Of a DNA stretch of 64,000 nucleotides, positions 27,115-37,812 are shown one piece after another (position 1 is the first letter of the stretch; each line of letters begins with the position of its first letter). The position numbers and the translations under genes are program-made. Source of the stretch: an uncultured Planctomycetaceae bacterium (GTDB lineage Bacteria; Planctomycetota; Planctomycetia; Gemmatales; Gemmataceae). The DNA is taken from NCBI GenBank assembly GCA_937888715.1, contig CALARU010000235.1, forward strand, positions 1-64,000. Reading direction: 5' to 3'. The notes beneath the pieces were generated by a model, which did no database searches, was not told where the DNA came from, and worked only from the letters and a program-made list of their open reading frames with translations.

Positions 27115-27387
27115 CTAAGCTTTGGCTTTACCACCACTGTGGCCTCGGAAAGTTCTCGTTGGAGAAAATTCACCAAGTTTATGACCAACCATATCTTCAG
27201 TTACATAAACCTTAGGGAAGAACTTTCCGTTGTGAACAAGAAAAGTCGCTCCAACAAATTCAGGAATTATGGTACAATCTCGAGCCCATGTTTTAATAGG
27301 TTCACGATTATTAGTTTTGATAGACTTTTCTACTTTTGTAAAAAGTCTCTCATCGACGTGTGGCCCTTTTTTTAACGATCGACTCAT
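27115..27387 (-). CDS. rpsS: Ribosomal protein S19
   Basis: 90 residues. [40 protein letters not shown] and [19 protein letters not shown] are family hallmarks. Located in the 30S head with S13. The tRNA-fMet gene begins only 12 bases after its stop codon. Confidence 0.97.
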   Translation of the reverse strand: MSRSLKKGPHVDERLFTKVEKSIKTNNREPIKTWARDCTIIPEFVGATFLVHNGKFFPKVYVTEDMVGHKLGEFSPTRTFRGHSGGKAKA

Positions 27388-27456
27388 GCTCGAATTAGCT
27401 CCAAAAAAACCGTATCTACATAGTGTAGTGTAACTTTCGACTCTGACCAGTTATAA

Positions 27457-28311
27457 TTATGAACCAGCAGTTCGAGGTCCAGGTCTTCTTCGTCTAACGA
27501 TTGAAGAATTGGAAGGTTTTCGTTTCTGTCTGGTTTTTCCACCCTTTGCAAGTACCCCTGTAGGTCCGCAAGGATTTCTACCGCCACCTGTTCTACCTTC
27601 ACCACCACCCATTGGATGATCCACAGGATTCATCGAAGTACCACGGTTGTGAGGCCTACGACCCATCCACCTGGATCGGCCAGCTTTTCCCAAGCTTACA
27701 TTCATATGATCGGTATTCCCAATCATCCCGATGGTAGCTCTACATTCATTACTAACTCTTCGAACTTCACCTGAAGGAAGAGTAATTTGAGCCCATTTAC
27801 CTTCGCGAGCCGTAAGAGTTGCTTTTGTACCAGCACTTCTACAAACTTGGCCGCCATGCCCGGGTTGAAGTTCAACATTATGAATAATCAAGCCTAAGGG
27901 TATTTTCTTAAGAGGCATACAATTGCCAATTTTTGGTTCCACATCTTCACCGCTCATTACCTTGTCGCCTGCAGTTAAGCCTTCAGGAGCAAGAATATAT
28001 GTTTTTTCGCCATCTTCATATTCGAGAAGGGCAATGCGGGAACTTCGGTTTGGATCATATTCTATAGAAATTACGGTGGCAACAAGACCATCGTGATTTC
28101 GTTTGAAATCGATGATTCGGTATTTTTGTTTGTGACCACCCCCACGAAACCTGGTGCAGGTAACCCCTTGGTTATTACGGCCTCCGGTTTTCTTCTTAGG
28201 AAGCAAAAGGCTTTTTTCGGGCTTTCGTTTGCGGTCAGTAATTTCAGCGAAGTCGCTGACACTGCCTTGTCTACGGCCGGGAGTAACCGGTTTGTATTGT
28301 CTGATTGCCAT
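27457..28311 (-). CDS. rplB: Ribosomal protein L2
   Basis: 284 residues. Conserved [59 protein letters not shown] and the catalytic-centre region [15 protein letters not shown] with His in NPVDHP. L2 is needed for subunit joining and peptidyl transfer. C-terminal basic tail ends [12 protein letters not shown]. It lies 41 bases after rplW as in the S10 operon. Confidence 0.98.
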   Translation of the reverse strand: MAIRQYKPVTPGRRQGSVSDFAEITDRKRKPEKSLLLPKKKTGGRNNQGVTCTRFRGGGHKQKYRIIDFKRNHDGLVATVISIEYDPNRSSRIALLEYEDGEKTYILAPEGLTAGDKVMSGEDVEPKIGNCMPLKKIPLGLIIHNVELQPGHGGQVCRSAGTKATLTAREGKWAQITLPSGEVRRVSNECRATIGMIGNTDHMNVSLGKAGRSRWMGRRPHNRGTSMNPVDHPMGGGEGRTGGGRNPCGPTGVLAKGGKTRQKRKPSNSSIVRRRRPGPRTAGS

Positions 28312-28352
28312 CTCTCACCTCAGTATCAACAAATTCAATTAAAAAACAATAT

Positions 28353-28682
28353 TTAGAATAATTCGATCTTGGGACTATCTGGTTTAAGGGTCACAATAGC
28401 CTTTTTCCAGTTAGAAAGTTTCCCGATCCTATTTTTAAAGCGCTTGTTTTTTCCCAAGCGATTTGCAGTTCGCACTCTAGCAACTTTTACATTGAATAGT
28501 TCTTCAATGGCGCCTTTTATTTCATCTTTGGTTGACCAAGGATTTACTTCAAAAGGGTATGCTGCTTTATGGGTAGACTGGTGTGTACCCTTTTCAGTAA
28601 TCAAAGGTCGAATTACAATTTGGTGGGCATCAAGCTTTGGGCCACCAGATTTTGTTCGTCTACTATGCATTGAAGTATTCAT
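28353..28682 (-). CDS. rplW: Ribosomal protein L23
   Basis: 109 residues from the ATG at 28682 (AGGA upstream); an upstream in-frame start at 28703 is less likely. VIRPLITEKGTHQSTHKA and YPFEVNPWSTKDEIKGAIEE define the family; FNVKVARVRTANRLGK follows. It is the docking site for trigger factor and SRP at the tunnel exit. The N-terminal 20 residues (MNTSMHSRRTKSGGPKLDA) extend beyond most homologues. Confidence 0.95.
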   Translation of the reverse strand: MNTSMHSRRTKSGGPKLDAHQIVIRPLITEKGTHQSTHKAAYPFEVNPWSTKDEIKGAIEELFNVKVARVRTANRLGKNKRFKNRIGKLSNWKKAIVTLKPDSPKIELF

Positions 28683-28713
28683 CGCTATTTGTCCTAATAT
28701 CACAATCGATAAA

Positions 28714-29343
28714 CTAGTTAGCTTTTTTGTTTTTAAGTTCTTCCAAGGCTTCCTTGGTGAGAACCAAACGCTTTTGTCTTAAAACTATATAGGCATTTAA
28801 TTCTGATGCGGGAAGAACCTTAACTCCATGCAAATTTCTTGCAGAGAGGTAAAGTTGTTTGTTTGGACCTGAAACACCAAGAAGGCAAGTAGTTTCATCA
28901 ATTTTCAAGGCTTTAAGAATTGTCAAAATCCCTTTAGTCTTGATTTCGGTTAGTGTCAAATCATCAATAATCAAAGCTTCGTTATCTTGGAATTTGCTCA
29001 AAAGAGCCATTCTGGTAGCAGCTCGAACCGCCTTCTTTGGAAGATGGTATTCATAATCTCTTGGCTTTGGACCTTTAGCGGTACCACCACCACGGCGTTT
29101 GTTAGTTCGTTTGTTACCAACTCGAGCGTTACCCGTTCCTTTTTGACGAAACAACTTTTTCGTGCTGCCTGCAACTTCGCCCCTGCGAAGAGTGCTATGG
29201 GTACCAGCACGTTGATTTGCAAGGTGCATAATCACAACATCGTGAAGAAGTTGTTTTTTAACTTCGCCACCGAAATCAGCAGGGTTGATGCTTTCGCTAC
29301 CAACTTGCTCGCCTTGTTTATTGAAGACATTTACTGTTAACAT
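28714..29343 (-). CDS. rplD: Ribosomal protein L4
   Basis: 209 residues from the ATG at 29343, for which AGGCGG lies seven bases upstream; the ATG at 29349 would be only one base from that site. VAGSTKKLFRQKGTGNARVG with the extended loop KRRGGGTAKGPKPRDYEYHL and LPKKAVRAATRMALLSK are diagnostic. Lines the exit tunnel and in E. coli represses the S10 operon. rplC, its usual upstream neighbour, is missing; 191 non-coding bases separate it from rpsJ. Confidence 0.96.
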   Translation of the reverse strand: MLTVNVFNKQGEQVGSESINPADFGGEVKKQLLHDVVIMHLANQRAGTHSTLRRGEVAGSTKKLFRQKGTGNARVGNKRTNKRRGGGTAKGPKPRDYEYHLPKKAVRAATRMALLSKFQDNEALIIDDLTLTEIKTKGILTILKALKIDETTCLLGVSGPNKQLYLSARNLHGVKVLPASELNAYIVLRQKRLVLTKEALEELKNKKAN

Positions 29344-29383
29344 ATCCATCCCGCCTGTTTAATCGCCCTAATCAATCAATACT

Positions 29384-29399
29384 TAATGATTAATCATTA
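29384..29399. repeat. 16-bp perfect palindrome upstream of rplD
   Basis: TAATGATTAATCATTA reads the same on both strands. It lies in the 191-base gap where rplC would be expected. It could be an operator or chance in AT-rich DNA; nothing else in this gap looks coding. Confidence 0.5.
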
Positions 29400-29534
29400 T
29401 TACAAATAATATTGTTTTCGGCACAAATCGGCTGCCAGAAACTTAAATTATCACAACAAACTATGGATAAATTTGAGGGTTATTCGTTTCCAGAGGGTTA
29501 AAACCTTTGATCTGGAAAGGAGTAAACACCAAAG

Positions 29535-29870
29535 TTATTTTGTGGCTCCTGCCATCACGCGAATTTTGATATCTACGCCTGGTGGTAAACTAAGGCCTTT
29601 ATTAAGGGCTTCAATGGTTTTACCCTGAGGTTGAAGAATCTCAATCAATCGTTTGTGAGTTCTTATTTCAAACTGTTCTCTTGATTTCCGGTCAATGTGC
29701 GGACTCCGCAACACTGTGTATCGTTCCACGCGTGTAGGCAATGGAATGGGGCCATTAACAATAGCGCCGGATTGTTCTGCAATTAAGACGATTTCTTGGG
29801 CAGTTCTGTCCAATACTTCGTGGTCATATGCTTCCATCCGAATTCTGATTTTTTCTTTACTGCTTGCCAC
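29535..29870 (-). CDS. rpsJ: Ribosomal protein S10
   Basis: 111 residues starting with GTG at 29870 (protein [20 protein letters not shown] with initiator Met). AGGAG lies seven bases upstream of this GTG, and the family begins at this point; the frame extends to 29933 but that part does not match S10. Motifs: ALIAEQSGA-like [20 protein letters not shown] and [19 protein letters not shown]. It also serves as NusE in antitermination. First gene of the S10 section. Confidence 0.95.
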   Translation of the reverse strand: MASSKEKIRIRMEAYDHEVLDRTAQEIVLIAEQSGAIVNGPIPLPTRVERYTVLRSPHIDRKSREQFEIRTHKRLIEILQPQGKTIEALNKGLSLPPGVDIKIRVMAGATK

Positions 29871-30070
29871 CGTTCCGCTCCTCACGATTACTTCATTATT
29901 CCCGATATAAAGGGAAACAGTAAGGATATGCACTTAGGAACCCACTGTCAAGATTCACAAAAATATAAGTGCAAAGCATCCAAACACATAAAATAAGGAA
30001 TAATTGGTTCTTTTCAACAACAAACAAAAGAAAAACACTAATTAGGCAAAAAGACTAGGTTATTTAAAGG

Positions 30071-32191
30071 TTAAAAAGCAAATGGATTAAGCATATTTTT
30101 TAGGACTTCGTTCGGGGCAGGGGAGTAAGAGTACGGCTCCATGGTGGAAGAAGCACGTCCCTGACTTAAACTTCGCACTTTATCTGCATAATCAAATAGT
30201 TTTGCCATGGGTACTATTGCCTCAACAACCCTCATTTTGCCACGAATATGTAATTCGCGGATTTCGGCCCGTCTGGCATTTAGATCAGCGGTAATTGGCC
30301 CTAAATATTCTTCTGGAAGGGTTACTTCCAGTTTCATGACTGGTTCTAATAAAATCATGTTGTCTTTTAAGGCTTTTTGAACCGCATCAGCCCCTGCAGA
30401 TTGAAAAGCAACTTCGGAAGAAAGTTGCTCGTCCATTTTTGCACCGGTAATAATTGCTTGTACATTCATCACCGGGTAACCAAGTTCACCTGATTGAAGC
30501 GCTAGTTTAATGCCTTGTTCTGCAGCATTTAGTAGTATTTGGGTTAAATCATCAGGTTTAAGTTTGTGCGAAACCTTGATATTATCTTCGCTTTTATCTG
30601 AATTTGGTGGATAGGGGGAAAATTCAACCACAAGCTTGGCAAAAAGCCCAGCAGACCCAGATTGCCTGACGCATTCCCCTTCGACTCGCAAAGCTTTTTT
30701 AAGGGTTTCGCGATAGCTTACCCTGGGTTTTCCTGCTCGAACTTTTAGGCGAAAATCCCGCTCCATCCTGTGTTGTTTGATTTCCAAATGAAGCATTCCC
30801 ATACCGCTCATCAGGGTTTGCCCTGTTTCCGGGTCGATTTTAACTGAAAAAGTTGGATCTTCTTTTCGCAACATATTTAGAGTGTCGATCAGTTTTTGTT
30901 TATCTGCGGAGGATTCTGGCTCAATTGACCGACTGACGACTGCTTCCGCAAATTTAATTTTTTCTAACAAAATCGGATTTAGAGGATCGCAAATAGTATC
31001 GCCGGTAATGGCCTCTTTCATACCAACTACTGCGACTATGTCTCCTGCGAAAGCTTCGGTTAATTCTGTTCTGCTGGCAGGATCTGCAGCAGTGTGGTAA
31101 ATTTTTCCGACAAACTCTTTGACATCGCGCCCGGTGTTAAGGACTCTACTTCCAACTTTTAATACACCTGAATAAATGCGAACAAAAAAGAGTTCTCCAT
31201 GTGCATCAGAGGTGATTTTAAATACAAGCCCACAAAAAGGATCTTTAGTATCGGAGTTTCTATTTTCTTCTTTATCTTTCTTTTTAGGATTGATTCCTTT
31301 GACAGGAGGCCTGTCTAGCGGACTTGGGAGGTACCAACTTACCCCGTCAAGTAAAGTTTGAATACCAATATGCTCGCGACCACTCCCGCACAGTACGGGC
31401 TGAATGAGTTTTTTAAGAGTTCCTTCTCGCAATACTTCACGAATTAAGTTCGTTGGTATTTCCATACCTTCCAGGTAAAAAGTAGCTATGCGATCTCTCA
31501 AATCTATCGCACTGATTTTGTCGATGAGGTTTTCGCGCCAAGTGTTGGCGTAGTCTTGATACTTTTCAGGTATATCAAATATCCTGATTGTTTTTCCTTG
31601 GTTAGCTGGATCGAATTCGAGAGCTTTCATTTCGACAAGGTCGATGATTCCATGAAAAGGATTATCGCTATCTTTAATAGACCCGCTTCCCATTGGGATG
31701 ATGATGGGTACAGGTTTGGCTTCGAGGCGAGATGTGATTTCTGTAATTGCGTTTTCGAAGTTTGCGCCAACCACATCCATTTTGTTGATAAAAACCAATC
31801 GAGGGACTTCGTATTTGTCGGCTTGTCTCCAAACTGTTTCGGATTGTGCTTCCACGCCTTTTTGAGCATCAAACACAACAACGCAACCGTCAAGAACTCT
31901 AAGACTGCGCTCGACTTCGGCGGTAAAATCGACATGCCCTGGAGTATCGATCAGATTGATTCTTGTTTCGCGCCATTGGAAGGGTATGCAAGCACTGTAA
32001 ATGGTGATACCGCGTTCTTGTTCTTCTTCATCGTAATCCGTGGTGGTATTGCCTGAATCAACAGCACCTAGTCTGTGAACAACGCCTGCATAATAAAGGA
32101 CATGTTCAGTGGTTGTAGTTTTACCTGCATCGATGTGGGCAATAATACCAATGTTACGAAAGTTGGAGAGGTCGAGATTTTCATTAGCCAT
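30071..32191 (-). CDS. fusA: Elongation factor G (EF-G2/spd-type features)
   Basis: 706 residues from the ATG at 32191. GTPase motifs: P-loop AHIDAGKTT (18-26), switch I ERGITIYSA, DTPGHVDF and NKMD. Domains II to V follow (LVFKITSDAHGELFFVRIYSG; GMGMLHLEI; LPEEYLGPITADLNARR). The effector region reads DSGNTTTDYDEEEQERGITI, and GVEAQSETVWRQADKY replaces the GVQPQSETVWRQANKY of classical EF-G. These resemble EF-G2 and mitochondrial EFG2-like sequences, known to include a planctomycete/spirochaete group. A Lys/Glu-rich insertion lies before domain II (about 300-320). Translocation or ribosome recycling is its role; which one needs phylogeny. Confidence 0.9.
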   Translation of the reverse strand: MANENLDLSNFRNIGIIAHIDAGKTTTTEHVLYYAGVVHRLGAVDSGNTTTDYDEEEQERGITIYSACIPFQWRETRINLIDTPGHVDFTAEVERSLRVLDGCVVVFDAQKGVEAQSETVWRQADKYEVPRLVFINKMDVVGANFENAITEITSRLEAKPVPIIIPMGSGSIKDSDNPFHGIIDLVEMKALEFDPANQGKTIRIFDIPEKYQDYANTWRENLIDKISAIDLRDRIATFYLEGMEIPTNLIREVLREGTLKKLIQPVLCGSGREHIGIQTLLDGVSWYLPSPLDRPPVKGINPKKKDKEENRNSDTKDPFCGLVFKITSDAHGELFFVRIYSGVLKVGSRVLNTGRDVKEFVGKIYHTAADPASRTELTEAFAGDIVAVVGMKEAITGDTICDPLNPILLEKIKFAEAVVSRSIEPESSADKQKLIDTLNMLRKEDPTFSVKIDPETGQTLMSGMGMLHLEIKQHRMERDFRLKVRAGKPRVSYRETLKKALRVEGECVRQSGSAGLFAKLVVEFSPYPPNSDKSEDNIKVSHKLKPDDLTQILLNAAEQGIKLALQSGELGYPVMNVQAIITGAKMDEQLSSEVAFQSAGADAVQKALKDNMILLEPVMKLEVTLPEEYLGPITADLNARRAEIRELHIRGKMRVVEAIVPMAKLFDYADKVRSLSQGRASSTMEPYSYSPAPNEVLKNMLNPFAF

Positions 32192-32228
32192 TGGACAACT
32201 CAAGAAAGAAGAATAGAGGGTGTTAAAT

Positions 32229-32263
32229 AAAAAAAGGCCCGCTGGAATGAAATCCAGAAGGCC
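32229..32263 (-). terminator. Terminator or attenuator between rpsG and fusA
   Basis: On the minus strand GGCC (32260-32263) pairs with GGCC (32236-32239) and CTGGA with TCCAG inside, followed by a run of seven T. It sits only about 38 bases upstream of the fusA start, leaving little room for a separate promoter, so partial read-through seems likely. Confidence 0.65.
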
Positions 32264-32287
32264 CGGTGATTTAAGCGGCTGGAAAAT

Positions 32288-32758
32288 TTACCAGGCAAAA
32301 TGTGCAAATGCCTTATTAGCATCTGCCATCTTGATGGTATTTTCGCGTTTGGACATAGCTTCACCTTCACGACGAAAGCCAGCAATGAGTTCATCAGCCA
32401 AGCGAAGGTACATAGGGCGGCCAACTTTATCACGAGCAGCGCCAACAATCCAGCGAATCGAAAGGCTTTGTTGCCTAGAGCGATTAACTTGCATTGGAAC
32501 CTGATAAGTAGCACCACCAACTCGTTTGCTACGGACTTCGACCGTTGGCTTAACATGCTCAACAGCTTGGGTGAAAACTTCGAGCGGATCCATATCTGGA
32601 ATACGCTTTTTGATTTGTGCCATCGCATCATAGAAAATACGACAAGCGGTCTGCTTCTTGCCAGAAGTCATGACGCAATTAATAAATTTGCTGACCAGCT
32701 TGGAATTATAAACTGGATCGGGTTTAAGCGTTTCAGCGCTTGCAGTCCTTTTTCCCAT
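32288..32758 (-). CDS. rpsG: Ribosomal protein S7
   Basis: 156 residues. Conserved SKLVSKFINCVMTSGKKQTA, PTVEVRSKRVGGATYQVP and the C-terminal KREDTHKMA-like SKRENTIKMADANKAFAHF. Organises the 30S head and mRNA exit, and in E. coli regulates the str operon. Followed by a hairpin with T-run. Confidence 0.97.
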   Translation of the reverse strand: MGKRTASAETLKPDPVYNSKLVSKFINCVMTSGKKQTACRIFYDAMAQIKKRIPDMDPLEVFTQAVEHVKPTVEVRSKRVGGATYQVPMQVNRSRQQSLSIRWIVGAARDKVGRPMYLRLADELIAGFRREGEAMSKRENTIKMADANKAFAHFAW

Positions 32759-32797
32759 GATATTCTCTTACCTTTGTACTTGGATCAGGAGGAATGA

Positions 32798-33172
32798 TTA
32801 CTTAGATTCGCGCTTCGTACCGTACTTGGAACGAGCTTGTTTACGATCAGATACACCTTGTGAGTCGAGTACACCACGAACGATATGGTATCGAACCCCG
32901 GGCAAATCGCGTACACGACCGCCACGCACAAGAACAATTGAATGTTCTTGAAGGTTATGACCTTCGCCAGGGATGTAAGCCGTGATTTCGATCTGGTTAG
33001 AGAGACGAATACGGGCGACCTTACGAAGCGCAGAGTTAGGCTTCTTAGGGGTCATGGTTTTAACTTGCAAGCAAACGCCCTTTTTATGAGGGCAACCTTG
33101 CATCGCAGGATGCTTGGGTTTGCTGAATTGTTGAACTCTGGGCTTTCGAACTAATTGATTAATCGTTGGCAT
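32798..33172 (-). CDS. rpsL: Ribosomal protein S12 with natural Arg88
   Basis: 124 residues from the ATG at 33172 ([12 protein letters not shown]). The decoding-centre loop [12 protein letters not shown] keeps Lys43. The second loop reads [13 protein letters not shown]: position 88, Lys in E. coli (GGRVKDLPG), is Arg here (codon at 32909-32911). In E. coli and Mycobacterium the same Lys88 to Arg change gives streptomycin resistance, so natural resistance is inferred. Gene order rpsL-rpsG-fusA follows the str operon. Confidence 0.97.
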   Translation of the reverse strand: MPTINQLVRKPRVQQFSKPKHPAMQGCPHKKGVCLQVKTMTPKKPNSALRKVARIRLSNQIEITAYIPGEGHNLQEHSIVLVRGGRVRDLPGVRYHIVRGVLDSQGVSDRKQARSKYGTKRESK

Positions 33173-33290
33173 AGTATCAAACCAAAACAAGAGTTTCTGT
33201 TACACAGATAAAGAACCCTAATGGGCGCAATAACTGTAAACATTTAAATTAGGAACATATCCACACAAGGTCAAGTAACTGCTTCAAATG

Positions 33291-33320
33291 GGTGTTTCCA
33301 GAAATCAATCTGAAAACACC
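33291..33320 (-). other. 12-bp RNA hairpin between rpoC and rpsL
   Basis: Arms at 33291-33302 and 33309-33320 pair with a single G-U. There is no clear T-run after it, so RNA processing or a pause is as likely as termination. Confidence 0.5.
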
Positions 33321-33334
33321 TAAGTCTTTACATA

Positions 33335-36300
33335 CTAGTTAGTTAAGAGTGCTTCTTTGTCGTCTGATTTGCCAAGGATGTTTCCTGAGCTTTCATCAAC
33401 ATAAGGAGAATTAACCTTAACTTCGGAATTCTGGTGATCACTAAAACCAGTTCCTGCGGGAACTAAGTGACCAAGAATAACATTTTCTTTAAGTCCAACA
33501 AGGTAGTCAACCTTGCCTGCCAAAGCTGCTTCGGTAAGAACCTTTGTAGTTTCTTGGAAGGATGCAGCCGAGATAAAGCTATCGGATTGAACCGATGCCT
33601 TGGTAATACCAAGGAGTTGGGTGCTACAAGTAGCAGGTTCGGGTTTGGTAAAGGTAGGAAGAACTTTGTCATCAGCTTCGAGCAATGCTCGTTCTTCTTC
33701 AAAGACATCCTTGGCAATGATTTTACCTTCTTCAAACTTAGAATCGCCAACTTTTTTGATCTTAACGCATTCACGAAGTCGTTGATTTACATGCTGGAAT
33801 GCGAAGCGATCGATGACTGAGCCAGGTAGTAATCCGGTATCGCCCATTTTTTCAACTTTGACTTTGCGAAGCATCTGGGAAACGATGATTTCAATATGCT
33901 TATCATCGATATCAACACGCTGGGTTCGATAAACAGCTTGAATTTCGCGGACCAAGTAAGCTTGAGCAGCTTCTGTTCCACTGATGCGAAGAATATCATG
34001 AGGAGCAAGAGGGCCTTGAACCAAGGCATCGCCTTCACGAACCCTATCACCAGCATGAACTCGAAGATGTTTGCCTGGGGGAACAAGATGCTCGATCTTG
34101 GTACCAGAAGGCTTGCCGTGATCATCAACTGGAATAACCCAAATAGTTCGTTTGCCACGACGCTTATCGCCAATTTCGACAACCCCAGCGACTTCGGCCA
34201 TAACGGCGGGATCACGAGGGCGCCTAGCTTCAAAGATTTCAGTAACGCGAGGAAGACCACCAGTAATATCCTGTGTACCAGAAACTTCTCGAGGAGTTTT
34301 AGCAAGGAGTGCGCCGGCAGAAACCATTTGGCCTTCACGAACTTCGATGACTGCTTTTTCAGGCATGTAGAAGAACATGAGTTTTTGGCCACGCTCATCA
34401 TTAATGAAGACTTGTGGATGAAGCTCGCCCTTATGTTCCATAATTACCCAGCGTTCTGCGCCGGTAACTTCATCACTTTCCTTGCGGAAAGTTTCGCCTT
34501 CAACGATCTCTTCGAAAGTAATTTTACCGCCACGGTCAGCGATAATTGGAATAATATGTGGATCCCATTTGCAAAGGATCTGGCCGGGAGCAACTTGCTG
34601 ACCCTTTTCAACAAAGAGAATCGATCCGTTTGGAACCGCATAGGTTTCAAGGACTTTATCTTTGGGTCCAAGGATTTTAATTTCACCATTTCGGGTAAGA
34701 GCAATCTTTTCCTTCTTGTCGTTGATAACGATGTCGAGGCGTTCGTAGCTGACAGTACCAACCTTTTTGGCCTTATGTTCGCTCTCGCCTACTTCGCGTT
34801 TCACCACCCCACCGATGTGGAAGGTACGCATGGTAAGTTGTGTTCCAGGTTCCCCAATGGACTGGGCAGCAATGATACCAACAGCCATGCCTTCTTCAAC
34901 AAGCGAGCCGGTTGAAAGATCCATGCCGTAGCAAAGTCTGCAAATACCTAGAGGAGCAAGACAAGTCATGGGGCTTCGAACGGTAATTTTGTCGATGCCA
35001 TAAAGTTCAAGCTTCAGGGCAGCTTCGGTTGAAATCATATCGTTTTCTTCAACGATAGTTTCACCAGTAACAGGGTTGCTAATGGTAACCCTGCTGACCC
35101 TACCGCGAATCGTTTCTGAAAGTGAGCGTTCAGTTTCCTCACCTTTAAGGATAGCAGATTTATCAATACCCGAGGAGGTGGCACAATCATGCATTGTAAT
35201 AACCACATTTTGAGCCACATCAGCAAGTTTTCTGGTGAGGTAGCCTGAATCTGCGGTCTTGAGTGCGGTATCTGCCAAGCCTTTACGAGCACCGTGAGTT
35301 GAACTGAAGTATTCAAGAACGGAAAGACCTTCCTTGAAGTTCGCCTTGATAGGCGTTTCGATAATGGTACCGTTAGGTTTTGCCATTAGACCGCGCATAC
35401 CAGCAAGTTGGCGGATCTGTTCGATACCACCGCGTGCGCCGGAGTGTGCCATCAAGAAAATAGGATTAAGATAAGGGCGTTTTTTGCCCGTCTCATCAGG
35501 ACGAGTGTCGTTGCGAAGATCTTCCATCATCTGTTTAGTGATAGCTTTACTTGCATTGGTCCAAAGATCGATAACGTTATTGTAGCGTTCGCGTTCAGTA
35601 ATATTACCTTTGTCGTAATTTTTGCGAATCTTTTCGACATCTTTTTCAGCTTCGATAAGGATTTTCTCTTTGGTATCTGGAGTGCGCAGATCGTCAGTTG
35701 CAAAGGAAAGGCCGGATCTAGTGGACTCGCGGAAACCGATTTCTTTCATACGATCAAGAAGTTCAATGGTAGCGCGTCTACCAAGGGCTTGATAGCACTC
35801 CGCAATAATGCGGGAAAGATTTTTGGTTGAGAGAGCAAGGTCATAAAAGGCCATGCGATCATCAAGGATGTTATTAAAGATAACGCGACCAACGGTACTT
35901 GTAACAAGGCCATTGGATTTTCTTGGAAGCTCTTCAACCTTGGTTTTGTCTTTTTCAAAACGGATTTCAGAGATGAACTTTTTGTGGATGGGAAGTCGCA
36001 CATGAATGCGGGCATGAATGCCAATTTTTCGCAGATCAAAAGCGGTGAAAACTTCTTTGGTGCTGGCAAAAGTCTTGCCTTCGCCTGATTCTCCACTTTC
36101 GCCCATTTCTCCGCGAGTTGCAGTCAAGTAATAGCAACCCATAACGATGTCCTGGGAAGGACTGATAATAGGCTGACCATTTGCAGGGCTGAAAATGTTA
36201 TTGGTGGACATCATCAACACGCTAGCTTCAACTTGTGCTTCGATTGAAAGGGGCAGATGCACTGCCATCTGATCGCCGTCGAAGTCAGCATTAAAACCTT

Positions 36301-37693
36301 TACAAACCAAAGGATGAATGCGAATGGCATTACCTTCGATAAGCACAGGCTCGAAAGCCTGAATACCCATACGATGCAGGGTAGGGGCACGATTCAAAAG
36401 AACTGGATGATTCTTGATAACTTCTTCAAGAATATCCCAAACATGATCATCTTTTCTTTCAAGCATTTTCTTGGCAGACTTGATAGTGTCTGCATGGCCT
36501 AATTCTTTAAGCCTTCGAATAATAAATGGTTGGAACAATTCCAAAGCAATCTTCTTAGGCAAACCGCACTGGTGCAATTTGAGTTCAGGGCCAACAACGA
36601 TAACTGAACGGGCGGAGTAATCGACGCGCTTGCCCAAAAGGTTTTCGCGGAATCGACCTTGCTTACCTTTGATCATGTCCGTTAGGGACTTCAATGGTCT
36701 GTTGCTGGATCCAAGAACTGGGCGCTTGCAACGACTGTTGTCAAATAGTGAATCAACAGATTGCTGAAGCATTCGTTTTTCATTTCGAATGATAACTTCA
36801 GGAGCATTGAGGTCGACCAATTTTTTGAGGCGATTATTACGGTTAATAATACGACGATAAAGATCGTTAAGATCTGAAGTTGCGAAGTTGCCGCTGTCCA
36901 GCAAAACCAAAGGACGAAGGTCTGGTGGAATAACTGGGACGCACTCAAGGACCATCCATTCGGGTTTGTTTTGTGGGCCACCCAATCCGGAATCGCGGAT
37001 AGCTTCAACAACTTTAAGCCTTTTAACAAGGTCTTTAAGCTTTTGCTTGCTGGGTTTATCTTTCTTTTCTTCAGCATCCAGGCGTTTTCTTAAATCGATT
37101 GAAAGATCGACAAGATTCAAGCCGGTGAGAAGCTTGCGAATTGCTTCAGCCCCCATTTCAGCCTTGAATGATTCGCCGTAATTATCACGACTCTTACGGT
37201 ACTCATCTTCAGTAAGGAGCTGGCTTTTTTTAAGTGGAGTTTCACCAGGATCGGTAACCACATAATCTTGGAAGTAAATAATCTTTTCCAAGCTGGTGGT
37301 TTTCATATCGAGCAAGGTTCCAAGGCGAGAAGGCATCGCTTTGAAGAACCAAATATGAACAACAGGAGCAGCAAGTTCGATGTGACCCATGCGTTTTCTA
37401 CGAACGCGACTATGGGCGACTTTGACGCCACAACGGTCACAAATCATGCCTTTGTATTTCATGCCGCGATATTTACCGCAGGAGCATTCCCAATCTTTTT
37501 CAGGCCCGAAAATTCTTTCGCAAAAGAGACCATCTTTTTCAGGTCGATAGGTTCGATAATTGATAGTTTCGGGTTTCTTTACTTCGCCAAATGACCAATT
37601 ACGAATGTCATGTGGGCTAGCAAGACTGATGCGAACAGCACCATAGTCATTAATACGATCATAAGAACTATCACCATTATTAGCATTGCTCAT
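33335..37693 (-). CDS. rpoC: RNA polymerase beta' subunit
   Basis: 1452 residues from the ATG at 37693; the ATG at 37702 gives three more residues but sits only two bases from GGAGG. N-terminal zinc site ([20 protein letters not shown], about 70-90), the catalytic magnesium motif NADFDGDQM near residue 470, bridge-helix region [20 protein letters not shown], and the second zinc site with HDCATSSG and [13 protein letters not shown]. It forms core polymerase with RpoB. Separated from rpoB by 119 bases containing a hairpin. Confidence 0.98.
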   Translation of the reverse strand: MSNANNGDSSYDRINDYGAVRISLASPHDIRNWSFGEVKKPETINYRTYRPEKDGLFCERIFGPEKDWECSCGKYRGMKYKGMICDRCGVKVAHSRVRRKRMGHIELAAPVVHIWFFKAMPSRLGTLLDMKTTSLEKIIYFQDYVVTDPGETPLKKSQLLTEDEYRKSRDNYGESFKAEMGAEAIRKLLTGLNLVDLSIDLRKRLDAEEKKDKPSKQKLKDLVKRLKVVEAIRDSGLGGPQNKPEWMVLECVPVIPPDLRPLVLLDSGNFATSDLNDLYRRIINRNNRLKKLVDLNAPEVIIRNEKRMLQQSVDSLFDNSRCKRPVLGSSNRPLKSLTDMIKGKQGRFRENLLGKRVDYSARSVIVVGPELKLHQCGLPKKIALELFQPFIIRRLKELGHADTIKSAKKMLERKDDHVWDILEEVIKNHPVLLNRAPTLHRMGIQAFEPVLIEGNAIRIHPLVCKGFNADFDGDQMAVHLPLSIEAQVEASVLMMSTNNIFSPANGQPIISPSQDIVMGCYYLTATRGEMGESGESGEGKTFASTKEVFTAFDLRKIGIHARIHVRLPIHKKFISEIRFEKDKTKVEELPRKSNGLVTSTVGRVIFNNILDDRMAFYDLALSTKNLSRIIAECYQALGRRATIELLDRMKEIGFRESTRSGLSFATDDLRTPDTKEKILIEAEKDVEKIRKNYDKGNITERERYNNVIDLWTNASKAITKQMMEDLRNDTRPDETGKKRPYLNPIFLMAHSGARGGIEQIRQLAGMRGLMAKPNGTIIETPIKANFKEGLSVLEYFSSTHGARKGLADTALKTADSGYLTRKLADVAQNVVITMHDCATSSGIDKSAILKGEETERSLSETIRGRVSRVTISNPVTGETIVEENDMISTEAALKLELYGIDKITVRSPMTCLAPLGICRLCYGMDLSTGSLVEEGMAVGIIAAQSIGEPGTQLTMRTFHIGGVVKREVGESEHKAKKVGTVSYERLDIVINDKKEKIALTRNGEIKILGPKDKVLETYAVPNGSILFVEKGQQVAPGQILCKWDPHIIPIIADRGGKITFEEIVEGETFRKESDEVTGAERWVIMEHKGELHPQVFINDERGQKLMFFYMPEKAVIEVREGQMVSAGALLAKTPREVSGTQDITGGLPRVTEIFEARRPRDPAVMAEVAGVVEIGDKRRGKRTIWVIPVDDHGKPSGTKIEHLVPPGKHLRVHAGDRVREGDALVQGPLAPHDILRISGTEAAQAYLVREIQAVYRTQRVDIDDKHIEIIVSQMLRKVKVEKMGDTGLLPGSVIDRFAFQHVNQRLRECVKIKKVGDSKFEEGKIIAKDVFEEERALLEADDKVLPTFTKPEPATCSTQLLGITKASVQSDSFISAASFQETTKVLTEAALAGKVDYLVGLKENVILGHLVPAGTGFSDHQNSEVKVNSPYVDESSGNILGKSDDKEALLTN

Positions 37694-37772
37694 AGATAGC
37701 ATCGCCTCCGCAGTGAAGAATCCGGTAAAAACCCCGGCCGACCTATAGGGAAAATCTCAATAATAACACATA

Positions 37773-37802
37773 CCCCAGCTAAGTTAACAAACATAGCTGG
37801 GG
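37773..37802 (-). other. 9-bp hairpin between rpoB and rpoC
   Basis: CCCCAGCTA at 37773-37781 is the exact reverse complement of 37794-37802, with a 12-base loop. Only a weak T-rich stretch follows on the minus strand. It may be a processing or pausing structure. Confidence 0.5.
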
Positions 37803-37812
37803 ATTAAATTAA

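Noticed and set aside
27384-27608. Minus-strand frame overlapping the C-terminus of rplB
   Set aside because: Lies out of frame inside rplB; nothing to support it as a gene.
33896-34915. Long plus-strand frame of 339 codons opposite rpoC
   Set aside because: It is the antisense shadow of rpoC; composition of the translation (many Asn, Phe, Ser) is typical of such shadows.
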